A stretch of 64,000 nt of DNA from Mycobacterium sp. 155 (GTDB lineage Bacteria; Actinomycetota; Actinomycetes; Mycobacteriales; Mycobacteriaceae), in NCBI RefSeq assembly GCF_000373905.1, contig NZ_KB892705.1, positions 3,794,478 through 3,858,477 of the forward strand, given 5' to 3'. Below the pieces are notes generated by a model. It was not told where the DNA came from. It worked only from the letters and a program-made list of their open reading frames with translations, and made no database searches. A program made the position numbers and the translations under genes. Shown here one piece after another: positions 55,431 through 64,000 of this stretch. Numbering within the stretch: the first letter of the stretch is position 1; every line of letters starts with the position of its first letter.

Positions 55431-55735
55431 AGTCGCCCCTCCCAGTCGGTGCTTGCATCATCGTAAGCCGCGACGCTGTGGGTGAAGCCCCGTGCACGGT
55501 GGCTGGGTTGGCGGCGAAACCTCGAAGAACCTGCCCGCTCATCGCTGAGCTTTTACGAGAAGCCTTGGCATCAAGACGAGTTCGGCTACCGCTGCCCGCC
55601 GCGGTGTCGTGGTCGGGTGCATTCCGCACTCGGATCGGCCGGCAGATGCCAATGGATCCGTTGAGTTCGGTTGCCACGAGACGCTTTTGCGGTCGTGAAC
55701 GTTGTCGTCACACTCAAGTCCCTATGGGACAGCCG
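55431..55735 (-). other. Intergenic region without recognised features
   Basis: About 305 bp before the amidohydrolase gene. No gene, strong hairpin or operator was seen; small frames on both strands lack binding sites. Confidence 0.4.
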
Positions 55736-56170
55736 TCAATTCACCTTGATCAGGGTGAACGGTGCGGAAAGAGTTTGAGCTTTGTCGCCACAAACCCCGG
55801 TGTTATAAGAGCTGGTCCAGCCGGAAAGCGTGACAGCGTCCCACGAGTACGAGACTTGGCCGGGATGGACGCTGCCGTCCTTGCAACCGATCGCATCTGG
55901 CCGATCGACGAACATGGTCCAGTAACCGACAGACAAGTGGGCGTCGGCATTCCACGGCTGCGCCTCACCGCCCGTCTGCGCCACGTGTACACAGGGAACG
56001 AAGGAATCATCGCACGGTGTAAGCGCCCAGGTGCCCTGGTCTGAGCCGGCGATGTCGAGGGTGTACGCACCGGCCAGGTCGTCTGCCGAAGCCGGGCTTG
56101 CGAAGACGCAAGCGGCGGCGGTGAGACCCGCGCCGATCACGGAAACGGCAACCGGCAGAGTGATATTCAT
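55736..56170 (-). CDS. Small secreted protein with paired cysteines
   Basis: A 144-residue exported protein: signal peptide MNITLPVAVSVIGAGLTAAA (cleavage after ASA), then a domain with four cysteines in pairs (LTPCDDSFVPCVHV, IGCKDGS, GVCGDKAQ) and WALTPC typical of mycobacterial secreted proteins of unknown role. The ATG at 56170 is preferred to the upstream Met because the signal starts there and TAGGAGCACG precedes it. Confidence 0.78.
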   Translation of the reverse strand: MNITLPVAVSVIGAGLTAAACVFASPASADDLAGAYTLDIAGSDQGTWALTPCDDSFVPCVHVAQTGGEAQPWNADAHLSVGYWTMFVDRPDAIGCKDGSVHPGQVSYSWDAVTLSGWTSSYNTGVCGDKAQTLSAPFTLIKVN

Positions 56171-56962
56171 CGTGCTCCTAGCTTGTGCGTCGGCGAATGG
56201 CGGCAACAGATGGGCCACTGTACCTGACGCGTTTGCTCCCGCGGTTCATCTTGCTGGGGGCCAGTGCCGACCGATCCGATGGACGCCTGGTGGGACGGTG
56301 TCGGGTCCGTTCCAGTGGTTGTGGGTGCGTATTTGCCGACCTGCTCACAGCAAACAATGAGGTTGCGTCGTCGGACGTCCGCATCGCGCTTGAAAGCTCA
56401 TCTCGATACCGACGGTAGCGGCTGTCACCTCTACTTTTACTGCCCATGAAAGCGGATGAGTCCGAGATGGCATGACTCAAACGGTCCGCAAACAGCACAC
56501 TTTGGTGACGTTCTGTCAGTTCGCTAAAAATGGCTCTTCAAGATATAAATCTATATGGTGAATCTGTTTGCTCGTTATTAACTCGACGGTCCGAATGATC
56601 AACGTCGATGAACGGCAGCAGTGCCCACTACGGCGAATCTCGAACCTGAGCACAGCCTGATAAACCACCGAATATCGATCGGCGAATGAAGCCCTGACGA
56701 TGGCATGCCAGTGTCGTGACAGTCGGGTGGCACGCATAAAAAATGGGGTCTGTACTGCACAGATGGGGTGCGGAGGGCTGCGGTGTAGCCCCCTGAGAAG
56801 AGCTGAGGGGTTCTCAGTCTTTTGCAAGGTGCGTCAAGTGTCAGCTACTTGAAAATAAAATTAAATGAGGCCGGAGTGTCAGAGACTTGGCGCTGAAGAA
56901 TGGACGTGTGCTACGTTGCTCGAGCTTGGTGGTCAAGCACTATCCGAGGGGAGAATTTCTAC
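56171..56962 (+). other. Long AT-rich region upstream of PGRS-like gene
   Basis: About 790 bp with no supported gene. From 56515 it is distinctly AT-rich for this genome (CTAAAAATGG, AAAATAAAATTAAATG). It contains overlapping hairpins at 56775-56817 followed by TCTTTT, and a strong GAGGGGAGAA binding site for the next gene at 56946. Confidence 0.5.
56775..56822 (+). promoter_or_regulatory. Candidate transcription attenuator
   Basis: GGGCT/AGCCC (56775-56791) is followed by CTGAGAA/TTCTCAG (56793-56817) and TCTTTT. A third pairing, CCCCT with AGGGG (56806-56810), would exclude both. Mutually exclusive hairpins with a terminator-like U-tract about 140 nt before the start suggest attenuation. 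No known riboswitch consensus was recognised. Confidence 0.38.
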
Positions 56963-58408
56963 ATGTCCAAGCAGCACAAGAATATCCGCACGAACGGTCG
57001 AGGTAGCAGCTCTCGCCAGGTGCGGCGGCCAATGATGGCGGCAGTGGCCGCCATCGGCGCCGGCGGCATGATCCTGGGCGCCCCCGCCGCAGGGTTGTTG
57101 ACAGCGCCTGCAGCTCAGGCAGCCCCCATCGAGATTTCCGATTTCTTCGGAGCCGGGTTTGACTCGCTGCCCACGCCTAACTCATTCCTGGCGCCTGGGT
57201 TCGGCATCGCGGACTCGTTGCTCGACCTGGCCGGTGCAATCCCGATCGTCAACATCTTCGTCGGCAACGGGGCGGACGGCGCGCCGGGGCAGGACGGCGG
57301 CAACGCCGGAATGTTGATCGGCAATGGCGGCAACGGCGGCAACGCTTATTACGATGCCACCTCGCAGACGTGGACCAATGGCGGCAACGGCGGCAACGCC
57401 GGGCTCTTCTTCGGCAACGGCGGTAACGGCGGCGCCGGCGGCTACGGCGGCTACGACACTCAAACCGGCGTCGCGGTCGAGGCCAGCAATGGCGGTAACG
57501 GCGGCAACGCCTCGTTCTTCGTCGGCAACGGTGGTAACGGCGGCGCCGGTGGCGCGGGCCGCGACGGCCTGGACGGCGTGAACCCCCGACCCGACGCGGA
57601 CAACCCGGTCGACGGACTCTCTGACGGTACCGACGGCGTCGCCAATACCGGCCAGAGCGGCACCGACGGCGGAATCAACGGCGGCAACGGCGGCAACGGC
57701 GCCACCGGCAACCTGGCCGTGGACGCGGGCCTCGGCGGTAACGGCGGCAACGCCCTCGGCGGCGGCGGTAACGGCGGTAACGGCGGTGACGGCGCCCTTT
57801 CCGACGGCGTGGTGGCCGGCGGCAACGGCGGCAACGGCGGCAACGGGTTCGCCTCGTCCGCGAACGGCCAGGACGGCGGCCCCGGTGGTAACGGTGGCGC
57901 CGGCGGTGCCGGTGGCTTCCTGTTCGGCACCGGCGGTAACGGCGGCTGGGCCGGCAACGGTGGTGCAGGCGGCGACGGCGCCGCCGGCGGTAACGGCGGT
58001 AACGGCGGTAACGGTGGTGCCGGCATCAACGCCCAAAACGGCGGTGACGGCGGTAACGGTGGTAACGGCGCCGATGGTGCCAACGGTGGTGCAGGCGGCA
58101 ACGGTGGTGTCGGCGGCCCGGCCGGCTCCAGCGGGTTTATCCCGTTCCTGACCAACTCCGGAAGCGCCGGTAAGGACGGCGACGGCGGTAACGGCGGCAC
58201 CGGTGGCGCCGGCGGCAACGTCGGCAAGGGCGGCGCAGGTGGCGTGGCCACCGGCACCGGCACCGACGGCAAGGCCGGCAACGACGGCACCACGGCCGGT
58301 GTCGGCGGCAAGGGTGGCCCCGGCGGCCAGGCCGGCGGGCCCACCGGCAAGGCTGGCACCGGTGGTAGCGACGGCGCGGCCGGCAACGGCCCGTCGAAGG
58401 CTCCGTAA
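56963..58408 (+). CDS. Secreted PGRS-repeat protein without PE domain
   Basis: A 481-residue protein. It has a basic N-terminus (MSKQHKNIRTNGRGSSSRQV) and a hydrophobic signal ending TAPAAQA near 54. A 50-residue linker (IEISDFFGAGFDSLPTPNS) follows. The remaining 370 residues are Gly-Gly-Asn/Ala repeats of PE_PGRS type (GNGGNGGN, GGAGG). The junction VGNGADGAPGQDGGNAGMLI parallels the PE_PGRS motif after PE. No PE domain (about 110 residues with YxxxD/E export signal) is present, so export is probably by Sec rather than ESX-5. The ATG at 56963 follows GAGGGGAGAA. Function unknown. Confidence 0.85.
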   Translation: MSKQHKNIRTNGRGSSSRQVRRPMMAAVAAIGAGGMILGAPAAGLLTAPAAQAAPIEISDFFGAGFDSLPTPNSFLAPGFGIADSLLDLAGAIPIVNIFVGNGADGAPGQDGGNAGMLIGNGGNGGNAYYDATSQTWTNGGNGGNAGLFFGNGGNGGAGGYGGYDTQTGVAVEASNGGNGGNASFFVGNGGNGGAGGAGRDGLDGVNPRPDADNPVDGLSDGTDGVANTGQSGTDGGINGGNGGNGATGNLAVDAGLGGNGGNALGGGGNGGNGGDGALSDGVVAGGNGGNGGNGFASSANGQDGGPGGNGGAGGAGGFLFGTGGNGGWAGNGGAGGDGAAGGNGGNGGNGGAGINAQNGGDGGNGGNGADGANGGAGGNGGVGGPAGSSGFIPFLTNSGSAGKDGDGGNGGTGGAGGNVGKGGAGGVATGTGTDGKAGNDGTTAGVGGKGGPGGQAGGPTGKAGTGGSDGAAGNGPSKAP

Positions 58409-58451
58409 TCCGCTAGCCGCAGGGACTCGACAGAGTTCCGCACGGTTTGAT

Positions 58452-58482
58452 CCCAGGGGCGTCGCCCCCCGACGCCCCTGGG
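58452..58482 (+). terminator. Terminator after PGRS-like gene
   Basis: CCCAGGGGCGTCG pairs perfectly with CGACGCCCCTGGG around a 5-nt C loop: a 13-bp stem 43 bp after the stop. No U-tract. Confidence 0.82.
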
Positions 58483-58510
58483 ACTCCCCACACCGGCAAG
58501 TAGTTCGGCA

Positions 58511-58541
58511 GAACACCGGGTCCCACATGGGCCCGGTGTTC
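58511..58541. terminator. Second hairpin before purU
   Basis: GAACACCGGG pairs with CCCGGTGTTC and an inner CCC/GGG adds pairs. The hairpin ends 31 bp before the purU start. It may be a second terminator or part of the purU leader. Confidence 0.55.
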
Positions 58542-58572
58542 TTGCATGTCATGTCATGAGGAGAGACGCGTG

Positions 58573-59502
58573 ATGATCACCGCATCCGGTGCCACCGGTG
58601 CCGCCGCCACCAGTGACGAATATCCGCCCGGTCACGCGCTGCTCCCGGTCGCAGAAGTGGGACGTCTGCTGCTGCGCTGTGCGGATCGGCCGGGACTGGT
58701 CGCCGCCGTCAGCACCTTCCTGGCCGATGCGGGTGCCAACATCGTGTCGTTGGATCAACATTCCACCCAGGCGTCGGGTGGAATGTTCGTGCAGCGCACC
58801 ATCTTTCATCTCCCAGGTTTGGCCGCCGCGCGCGACGAGCTGGAACGCGACTTCTCCGAGAGGGTCGCCGCGCCGTTCGGCATGGACTTCACGATGACCG
58901 AGGCCGCCAAACCCAAACGCGTCGCGATCATGGCGTCGAAGCAGGACCACTGCCTGCTTGATCTGCTGTGGCGCAACCGACGTGGTGAGCTGGATATGTC
59001 GGTGGTGATGGTGATCGCCAACCACCCCGACCTCGCCGACCAGGTGCGCCCGTTTGGCGTGCCGTTCATCCACGTGCCCGCGCACAAAGATATCCGCGAA
59101 GATGCCGAGCGTCGTCTACTCGACTTGCTGCGGGGCAACGTCGACCTCGTGGTGCTTGCCCGCTACATGCAGATCATCACCCCGCAGTTCCTCGACGAGG
59201 TGGGGTGCCCGCTGATCAACATCCACCACTCGTTCCTGCCGGCGTTCATCGGTGCGGCGCCCTATCGGCGCGCCAAGCAGCGCGGTGTCAAACTCGTGGG
59301 TGCAACTGCCCATTACGTCACCGAAAACCTCGACGAGGGCCCCATCATCGAACAGGACGTGGTGCGTGTCGACCACCGCCACAGCGTGGAGGACCTGTCC
59401 CGTCTGGGTGCCGACGTCGAACGCGCGGTGCTGTCGCGTGCGGTGTTGTGGCACTGCGAGGACCGCATCATCCGATCCGGCAACCACACCATCGTCTTCT
59501 GA
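58573..59502 (+). CDS. purU: Formyltetrahydrofolate deformylase
   Basis: A 309-residue enzyme releasing formate from 10-formyl-THF to balance one-carbon pools and feed PurT-type purine synthesis. An N-terminal ACT domain (about 20-95; RLLLRCADRPGLVAAVSTFL) precedes the formyltransferase-like domain with INIHHSFLPAFIGAAPYRRA and GATAHYVTENLDEGPII. Length matches Rv2964. The ATG at 58573 follows GAGGAGAGACG; GTG 58570 and ATG 58546 are in frame. Confidence 0.95.
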   Translation: MITASGATGAAATSDEYPPGHALLPVAEVGRLLLRCADRPGLVAAVSTFLADAGANIVSLDQHSTQASGGMFVQRTIFHLPGLAAARDELERDFSERVAAPFGMDFTMTEAAKPKRVAIMASKQDHCLLDLLWRNRRGELDMSVVMVIANHPDLADQVRPFGVPFIHVPAHKDIREDAERRLLDLLRGNVDLVVLARYMQIITPQFLDEVGCPLINIHHSFLPAFIGAAPYRRAKQRGVKLVGATAHYVTENLDEGPIIEQDVVRVDHRHSVEDLSRLGADVERAVLSRAVLWHCEDRIIRSGNHTIVF

Positions 59503-59582
59503 CGCCGCGCTGCCGCCGCGAACTCCGGTGTGGTGCACCATGTTTCCGCGACGGCAGGCTCAGCGAGCGGCCAGCCCTGTTG

Positions 59583-60821
<1,239 letters not shown>

Positions 60822-60876
60822 TCACTATCCCAACGGGAAGCACTCGTACGGTGAAGCCTACTTTGCAGCTGGCCAG

Positions 60877-61962
60877 TCACCCGCACGTCACATCAACCAT
60901 CCGGGACTGATCACCCGGGCCGCCGATCTTCTGATACACCAGCCAGCGCATCTCGATCGGGCAGTCCGCCCGCTCCACGTCGAATACATCCAGACCACTG
61001 ACCCACTCCGCGTACCAACTCGTGGGTGGCCAATGAGCCGGGGCCAGGTGGGCCTTCTCGTATTCGTAGACCGAGTCGTCCCCAACCAATTCAAGAGGTA
61101 AACCGGCTGCGGCAGCCGATATCTCGGGTCGCGTGAAGATACTTGTGTACGTCTGCTGGCCGAGTTCACGCACGGCGGCGTCGGGGACGTAACCGTCGCG
61201 CGCCACAAAAGCGTTGAACACCAAGCGTCCACCGGGCGCCAGGCACTGGGCGGCGAGTTCGAACACACCGCGCAGCTGCCGGGTCGTCCGGAAATCCGAC
61301 ACCACCTCGGAGAGCAGAATCAGGTGATAGTTCCGCCGCAGATCGTCGATGGTCTCGAAGACATCACGCGTGATGACGCGGACATCGAGTAATTCCCGTG
61401 CGGCATCGTGCCGGATCATCTCGGCGAACTTCGGGGTGAGTTCCACGACGTCCATGGGGTGGCCGCGTCGCGCCAAGGCCAGGGCGTTGCGCCCCGTTCC
61501 CGCGCCGATATCGAGTACCGGACAGCTTCGGGGTTGCGGTGCTTCGCACGCCAGCGCCCACACGCGAGCATCTGGTTCCGTCCCGAACAGAGGTGGCTGA
61601 CGTGTGCTGAGCCAATTGTCGTAGGCGCTCTCGAGCGTCCACCACTGCGCTTTGACGTGATAATTCAAGACCGTGCCGACGGGGGCATCGAACGAGATCA
61701 CGATGGTCGAACGTGGCGACGCTGCGTAGGCTTCCGCCAATTGCTCCTCGAGTATCACCTTGAGGTCAGCGAGCTGTTCGGCCGTGAACCTGCGCCCCAC
61801 ACCACCAAAGACACTGTCGCACATCGCCACATACTCGTCGACCATGCTGGGAACGGCGGGCAAGCTGATCTCACCCGTGACCAACGCGCGGCGATACAAG
61901 CGCCGCGCCAAGGCTTCACGCAGCAGTGCGGGATCAGCTGACACACACGGCGGATTATCCAT
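60877..61962 (-). CDS. SAM-dependent methyltransferase, TehB-like core
   Basis: A 361-residue protein. The N-terminal helical region (1-110) is of unknown type; the SAM-binding core reads CPVLDIGAGTGRNALALARR, then MDVVELTPKF and LILLSEVVSDFRTT. The C-terminal region contains WPPTSWYAEW. With the following methyltransferase it may act in the same modification pathway. Target unknown. Confidence 0.83.
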   Translation of the reverse strand: MDNPPCVSADPALLREALARRLYRRALVTGEISLPAVPSMVDEYVAMCDSVFGGVGRRFTAEQLADLKVILEEQLAEAYAASPRSTIVISFDAPVGTVLNYHVKAQWWTLESAYDNWLSTRQPPLFGTEPDARVWALACEAPQPRSCPVLDIGAGTGRNALALARRGHPMDVVELTPKFAEMIRHDAARELLDVRVITRDVFETIDDLRRNYHLILLSEVVSDFRTTRQLRGVFELAAQCLAPGGRLVFNAFVARDGYVPDAAVRELGQQTYTSIFTRPEISAAAAGLPLELVGDDSVYEYEKAHLAPAHWPPTSWYAEWVSGLDVFDVERADCPIEMRWLVYQKIGGPGDQSRMVDVTCG

Positions 61963-62283
61963 GCGATCTCTCTACACCACGGGACGTGCTCCTGCCAGGC
62001 AACAGCTTAGACGTGTTGAGCAGCACCACCGTAATTCGCGACTATCTCGATGTGTTGGCACAACTACGTAAACCGAATTACAGCACGGGATCTTGCGATT
62101 ATCGCAACCAACATGATCCCTAAAATATAAGTCTTTTACTCCGATTACCGCTGACACACGCTCGGACGGCAAACTCAAAAGGGAATTGAAACTGTGTCGA
62201 ATCGCAGCAGAAGGGCTTGTGGTACTGGGTGATTACGGATCGCGGGCCATCGTGGCAGGGGCTTCAGCCGCTATCATCGTCAC
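61963..62283 (+). other. Intergenic region between divergent genes
   Basis: About 320 bp, AT-rich around 62090-62140 (CTAAAATATAAGTCTTTTAC). A TATCAT -10-like element lies about 15 bp before the 62284 start, so transcription there may be leaderless or nearly so. No gene supported. Confidence 0.4.
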
Positions 62284-62841
62284 ATGCCGGATTCACATGA
62301 CGATGTTCGCACCCATTCCGATGAGACTTTTGCCGAGGAGACACCGCGGCGAGAGGTGTCTCGGTCGGCGGTGCAGATTGCGCCACAAGGAATGTCCCGT
62401 TGGATGGCGCCCGCCGCGCTGGTGATTGCGTTGGCTGCTGTCGCCGTTGCCCTATGGGCCGCGAAGAGCCCGTCACCAGGCGGCGCTGGAGCCGCGAACC
62501 TTTCCGGCGATCCGAAAACGCGCGTGTGCACCGCTTTCGGCGTGGTGAGCAAGGCAGTGCCGTTGCAAACGCACACGAGCTTGGGCCCTGATCCGGTGGC
62601 GCAGGCGGCCGTGGCGGCCAACTCCCGCTTGGCGCTTTTCGGCGGCGGTCAATACCTGCTGAACAGTCTCGACGGTGCGACGCCGGCATCGCTTGCCGAT
62701 CCCGTTCGGTCTTTCGCCACCTCGCTACAAGACATCGGAATCAATGCTTTGGCCGGAGTGCAGAACACTGATCCTGCTCAGTCCACGCGACTCGTCGAAG
62801 CTGATCACACCAGGCAGCAGATCGTCGACTTGTGCAAGTAA
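62284..62841 (+). CDS. Membrane-anchored exported protein, unknown function
   Basis: A 185-residue protein: an acidic cytosolic N-terminus (about 1-38), one membrane segment (about 39-60, APAALVIALAAVAVALWAAK) and an alpha-helical outer domain with two cysteines (TRVCTAFG, VDLCK). The layout resembles small Mce-associated or DUF-type mycobacterial envelope proteins, but I cannot assign a family. Confidence 0.72.
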   Translation: MPDSHDDVRTHSDETFAEETPRREVSRSAVQIAPQGMSRWMAPAALVIALAAVAVALWAAKSPSPGGAGAANLSGDPKTRVCTAFGVVSKAVPLQTHTSLGPDPVAQAAVAANSRLALFGGGQYLLNSLDGATPASLADPVRSFATSLQDIGINALAGVQNTDPAQSTRLVEADHTRQQIVDLCK

Positions 62842-62925
62842 GCATGCGTCAGAGTTACAGGGCCGGATTTCGGTATTCGTAGTGCCTTCGCCTGGGCCGC
62901 ACAGAAGCCGACACGTCAGTCCGTC

Positions 62926-63366
62926 TCAGCCCTGCAGTTCGCAGATCACCACCGGAATGTCACGAGTCGTCCGCTTCTGATAGTTCGCGTAGCCCTTGTA
63001 GGCGGCGATGATCTTCGGCCACAGCTCGGCTTTCTCGTCGGCACTTGCGGTGCGGGCGTGTACCTTTCGACGCTCGCCGTTGATTACCAACTCGGCGTCG
63101 GGGTGCGCCCGCAGGTTCTGATACCAGTCGGGATTGCGGTCGTCACCGCCCTTCGAGGCGACCAGCACGATGCGGTTGGCGTCGTGCACGGGCGTGGTCA
63201 GGTAGCAGGACCGCGGCTGGCCGGACTTGCGCCCGGTCGTGTGAAGCTCGACCAAAGGCATCCCGAAGGGTTTGGCCAGCAGCCGTTTCCCGCTGATTGT
63301 GAGGACAAGACGGTGCGCGAGGTTCATCAACTTGGCGCTGCCGTCTTTCAGGGCATTGGTGTTCAT
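62926..63366 (-). CDS. Ddn-like deazaflavin (F420)-dependent nitroreductase
   Basis: A 146-residue protein of the Ddn/DUF385 split-barrel family: PLVELHTTGRKSGQPRSCYL, GDDRNPDWYQNLRAHPDAEL and WPKIIAAYKGYANYQKRT. Members use coenzyme F420 and reduce quinones or nitro compounds; Ddn activates pretomanid in M. tuberculosis. The ATG at 63366 starts the family N-terminus. The continuous frame upstream is an accident of the frameshifted neighbour and is not part of this protein. Confidence 0.9.
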   Translation of the reverse strand: MNTNALKDGSAKLMNLAHRLVLTISGKRLLAKPFGMPLVELHTTGRKSGQPRSCYLTTPVHDANRIVLVASKGGDDRNPDWYQNLRAHPDAELVINGERRKVHARTASADEKAELWPKIIAAYKGYANYQKRTTRDIPVVICELQG

Positions 63367-63376
63367 CGCTTTGCTC

Positions 63377-63849
63377 TCATTCTGATGTAGGGCCCGATAT
63401 TGTCTGGACTGAGATGGGCACCGGTATGTGCAGGGCGAGCTGAGCTTCGGTGGTGACGTCGGTTTCGCCGTCGGCATTGGCAACCCGCGCGGTCGTTCGT
63501 CGATGTCGACATCGAGTTGGGTTACCCATTTGGGAAATCCGTAACCGTCGTGGCCGCGGACCTGGGCAATGTCGGTGTTGACCGGCAGGGACAACACATA
63601 GGTGTGGAGGTGATCGTTGCCGAGACCGGTCAGCAGGTCCAAGAATCCGGGTCCCCCGTGGCGGGCGGGCCGGACGGCGACCCCGACCGCCGCCTCGGTG
63701 TAGAAGTCGACGTCGCTGACACGCGGGTCGCTGGTGACTTCGTCGAGATCGGTGTTCATCCGATACCGGTCATACAGACCACCTTTCGGCACGGTGACTA
63801 CCCGGTTACCTAGCTTGACCTCGACGGTGTCCTGATCGGTCGATGACAT
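63377..63849 (-). pseudogene. Acetoacetate-decarboxylase-like gene, frameshifted and truncated
   Basis: The minus-strand frame from ATG 63849 encodes EVKLGNRVVTVPKGGLYDRY and GNDHLHTYVLSLPVNTDIAQ, then GYGFPKWVTQLDVDIDE, matching the acetoacetate decarboxylase (ADC) family as I recall it. Near 63492 the frame shifts: the sensible continuation, ARVANADGETDVTTEAQLAL, lies in the other frame and stops at 63377-63379. The family C-terminus is missing. The original frame instead runs into the Ddn-like gene, producing a spurious 307-residue fusion. Confidence 0.7.
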
Positions 63850-63899
63850 TCAGCGCCAGCTCCCTTGTTGCATGTGCGCGGTGCTCAGATCTTGTAAGC

Positions 63900-63930
63900 A
63901 CCGCTAACACTAGGACCGAATGTGAGCGGT
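63900..63930. promoter_or_regulatory. Candidate operator between ADC-like gene and TetR
   Basis: ACCGCTAACA (63900) and TGTGAGCGGT (63921) form an inverted repeat with one mismatch and an 11-bp spacer. It lies 24 bp before the divergent tetR start and 51 bp before the ADC-like gene, so it could regulate both. Confidence 0.55.
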
Positions 63931-63954
63931 GTCAACACTTGGTACCGTGACACC

Positions 63955-64000
63955 GTGTCGTCGGCCGCGCGCTATCACCATGGGGACCTACCCAGGGCTC
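63955..64000 (+). CDS. TetR-family regulator, 5' end only
   Basis: From a GTG at 63955 the frame reads MSSAARYHHGDLPRA to the window edge. RYHHGDL is a very common beginning of TetR/AcrR regulators. The rest lies outside the window. Divergent position with an operator-like repeat supports the call. Confidence 0.65.
   Translation, partial: MSSAARYHHGDLPRA

Noticed and set aside
56178..56498. Frames on both strands between the secreted protein and the PGRS-like gene
   Set aside because: Short, Arg/Ser-rich, no binding sites, no recognised family.
57300..58400. Regular short repeats considered as a CRISPR array
   Set aside because: The repeats are coding GGNGG units without unique spacers of constant length.
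57182..58552. Long antisense frames (456 and 343 codons) across the PGRS-like gene
   Set aside because: They are repeat shadows (Ala/Val/Thr- and Pro/Leu-rich) of GGC-AAC-GGC units with no signal or family motifs.
62926..63849. 307-residue fusion of ADC-like and Ddn-like domains
   Set aside because: The joining segment is out-of-frame ADC sequence; the Ddn-like protein has its own ATG at 63366 and complete family length.

Overview
The window is high-GC actinobacterial DNA from a mycobacterium, most probably a rapidly growing Mycolicibacterium. The evidence is gene content and order. Positions 1-24347 follow the M. tuberculosis order Rv0037c to Rv0058: MFS, YqgE, Rv0039c, mtc28, leuS, MarR, the Rv0044c/Rv0045c pair, ino1, PadR, Rv0048c, DUF5318, ponA1, Rv0051, rpsF, ssb, rpsR, rplI, dnaB. 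MmpS/MmpL, NmtR/CtpJ, an F420 (Ddn-like) enzyme and a glucosylglycerate hydrolase also point to this group. No rRNA, tRNA or CRISPR array was seen. Gene identities rest on recalled family knowledge and motifs, not on searches.

1-24.3 kb is the conserved backbone: translation (leuS, rpsF, rpsR, rplI), replication (ssb, dnaB), cell wall synthesis (ponA1, a GT87-like membrane enzyme) and inositol synthesis (ino1). Rapid-grower insertions are glucosylglycerate hydrolase with a divergent SDR (6.3-8.4 kb) and an amino-acid ABC transporter whose binding protein is fused to its permease (9.0-11.5 kb). The alpha/beta hydrolase expected at the Rv0045c position survives only as about 50 codons (12434-12589) beside an unrelated gamma-glutamylcyclotransferase-like gene. 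ponA1 carries an apparent 1-nt frameshift in its C-terminal repeat tract. dnaB lacks an intein, has a LexA-type SOS box and DnaA-box-like motifs upstream, and changes codon usage sharply in its last 320 bp. A decayed IS1634-family transposase follows it directly.

24.3-34 kb is accessory and rearranged. It holds two GarA-like FHA genes as a 465-bp inverted duplication about 3.9 kb apart, one having lost the phosphothreonine-contacting serine. It also has a 45-bp exact repeat copied out of a methyltransferase gene, an NmrA-like gene with extreme G-over-C skew, and a Tat-type DUF1906 protein with an apparent internal deletion.

34-55 kb holds envelope, transport and detoxification modules: a HadA/HadB-like double hotdog enzyme, an NDH-2-like flavoprotein, an L,D-transpeptidase, NmtR with a Co/Ni P-type ATPase, a TetR-controlled mmpS-mmpL unit packed against rmlA through a possible 46-codon ORF, SulP+MerR, TetR+EamA, a Tat-exported purple-acid-phosphatase-like enzyme, an FMN reductase and an M20 amidohydrolase.

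55-64 kb contains a secreted PGRS-repeat protein that has a Sec signal peptide in place of a PE domain and a structured leader. purU, two SAM methyltransferases, a Ddn-like enzyme beside a frameshifted acetoacetate-decarboxylase-like gene, and the first codons of a divergent TetR regulator follow.
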